This document shows, in pieces, positions 6,698-7,279 of a DNA stretch of 7,279 nt. Position 1 is the stretch's first letter. The number at the start of each line of letters is the position of its first letter. The position numbers and the translations under genes are program-made. The notes under the pieces were generated by a model. That model was not told where the DNA came from, searched no databases, and saw only the letters and a list, made by a program, of their open reading frames with translations. The DNA lies in contig JALHTP010000351.1 of NCBI GenBank assembly GCA_022865725.1, positions 1 to 7,279 of the forward strand, read 5' to 3'. The stretch is from Methyloceanibacter sp. (lineage in GTDB: Bacteria; Pseudomonadota; Alphaproteobacteria; Rhizobiales; Methyloligellaceae).

Positions 6698-6736
6698 GCA
6701 CCTAGAGAGAATTGGGGGTCCTGTGCGCCGCATGTA

Positions 6737-6751
6737 GAGGCCGTTGGCCTC
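6737..6751 (+). terminator. Possible terminator hairpin after the permease
   Basis: GAGGCC (6737-6742) and GGCCTC (6746-6751) form a perfect 6-bp GC-rich stem with a 3-base loop, 40 bases after the permease stop. The sequence after it is only mildly T-rich (GGCTTTGTT from 6759), so strength is doubtful. The surrounding stretch 6698-6819 holds no gene I can support, and could be either the permease's 3' region or debris from the insertion-sequence event. Confidence 0.28.
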
Positions 6752-6819
6752 ATCAGTCGGCTTTGTTCCAGCGCCACAATGGCTCGCCTCCCGCGCTAAA
6801 GTGCGGAGCACCTTTCGGC

Positions 6820-7242
6820 AGCTCTCGTGGCGGACTTACGAGCAAGATTCACGCCGTCGTGGACGCCAATGGTCTACCTGTGCGCCTCGGCCTCACGCCC
6901 GGTGAGGCGCATGACAATAGGCTCTGTTCGGTTCTCCTGGCCGGATTGCGTCCACGAACCATGTTGCTGGCAGATCGAGGATATGACGCGGACTGGATCA
7001 GGGCCCTCGCCAGCCAGCAGGGCGCTTGGGCAAACATCCCGCCGAAACGAAATCGCAAGGATCCGATCTGCTTCAGCCCTGACCTCTACCGAGCGCGCAA
7101 CTTGGTCGAGCGGTTCTTCAACAAGATCAAGCAGTGTCGGCGTATCGCCACCCGCTACGACAAGCTCGCGGCCAACTACCTTGCCTTCATCAAGCTCGCT
7201 GCTATTCGGATTTGGCTACGCTTTTATGAGTCCGCGTCCTAG
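6820..7242 (+). pseudogene. 5'-truncated IS5-family transposase
   Basis: The C-terminal two thirds of a DDE transposase of the IS5 family (IS427-like group). Recognisable segments are SRGGLTSKIHAVVDANGLPV (from about 6823), LTPGEAHDN, MLLADRGYDADW with the second catalytic Asp, ANIPPKRNRKDPICFSP, RNLVERFFNKIKQCRR with the catalytic Glu, and ATRYDKLAANYLAFIKLA, ending at a stop at 7240-7242. The usual N-terminal part, including the first catalytic Asp in an M-I-D-x-S-I-V-type motif, is absent. The frame is open upstream to a TTG at 6712, but residues before about 6820 do not resemble a transposase. The remnant therefore cannot encode an active enzyme. The C-terminal portion shows no frameshift or stop, which suggests a fairly recent truncation. 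Confidence 0.88.
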
Positions 7243-7279
7243 TTCACACGCGACCCTTGGCGGACTGCATCACCACTAC
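6820..7279 (+). mobile_element. Insertion sequence remnant, IS5 family
   Basis: The transposase fragment defines a partial insertion sequence. Its left part is deleted near 6820, where transposase similarity stops abruptly. The right end should lie shortly after the stop codon at 7242. In the remaining 37 bases to the window edge I cannot identify a terminal inverted repeat, because the matching left end is missing, so the right boundary is uncertain. Confidence 0.6.

Noticed and set aside
6712..6819. TTG-initiated N-terminus of the transposase frame
   Set aside because: There is no ribosome-binding site or similarity to IS5-family N-termini; it is probably chance read-in to the truncated gene.
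1..7279. CRISPR array, tRNA or rRNA genes, phage genes, toxin-antitoxin pair
   Set aside because: I saw no spaced direct repeats, cloverleaf-like sequence, phage protein motifs or small paired genes anywhere in the window.

Overview
The window looks like a chromosomal stretch from a high-GC proteobacterium, most likely an alphaproteobacterium of the Hyphomicrobiales (Rhizobiales) type. This is inferred from strong GC bias in third codon positions, good Shine-Dalgarno sites, and a transposase remnant that resembles IS5-family elements I associate with rhizobia. No rRNA, tRNA or other taxonomic marker is present, so the placement is tentative.

Layout from left to right. (1) Bases 1-839, minus strand: the N-terminal 279 residues of a zinc-ribbon, membrane-anchored protein of unknown function, running off the left edge. 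It has a three-copy 16-residue Pro/Ala repeat. (2) Bases 840-939: a short divergent intergenic region with small inverted repeats. (3) Bases 940-2849, plus strand: two translationally coupled inner-membrane permeases of a dipeptide/oligopeptide/nickel-type ABC importer (DppB-like and DppC-like). No binding protein or ATPase gene is in view. (4) Bases 3002-4958, plus strand: a two-gene unit encoding a GlpX-type (class II) fructose-1,6-bisphosphatase-like protein and a phosphoribulokinase of the cyanobacterial/plant/archaeal-like (class II) kind. (5) Bases 4959-5176: an intergenic region with two hairpins and a candidate promoter. (6) Bases 5177-6697, plus strand: a 12-TM-type APC-superfamily amino-acid/amine permease. 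(7) Bases about 6820-7242, plus strand: a 5'-truncated IS5-family transposase lacking its first catalytic aspartate.

How the genes may work together: the bisphosphatase-like/phosphoribulokinase pair is the metabolic core. In the Calvin-Benson-Bassham cycle these two activities supply ribulose-1,5-bisphosphate, but no RuBisCO, other cbb gene or CbbR regulator is visible. The FBPase-like protein lacks several residues that are normally conserved in the GlpX active site, whereas the kinase looks intact. The pair may therefore belong to a non-standard sugar-phosphate pathway, or the FBPase-like protein may have changed substrate or become regulatory. This is the most interesting signal in the window. 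The flanking transporters could feed such a pathway, but nothing in the sequence ties them to it. Low sampled GC in part of the APC gene and the adjacent transposase remnant suggest the right end is a recombination-prone or acquired segment.
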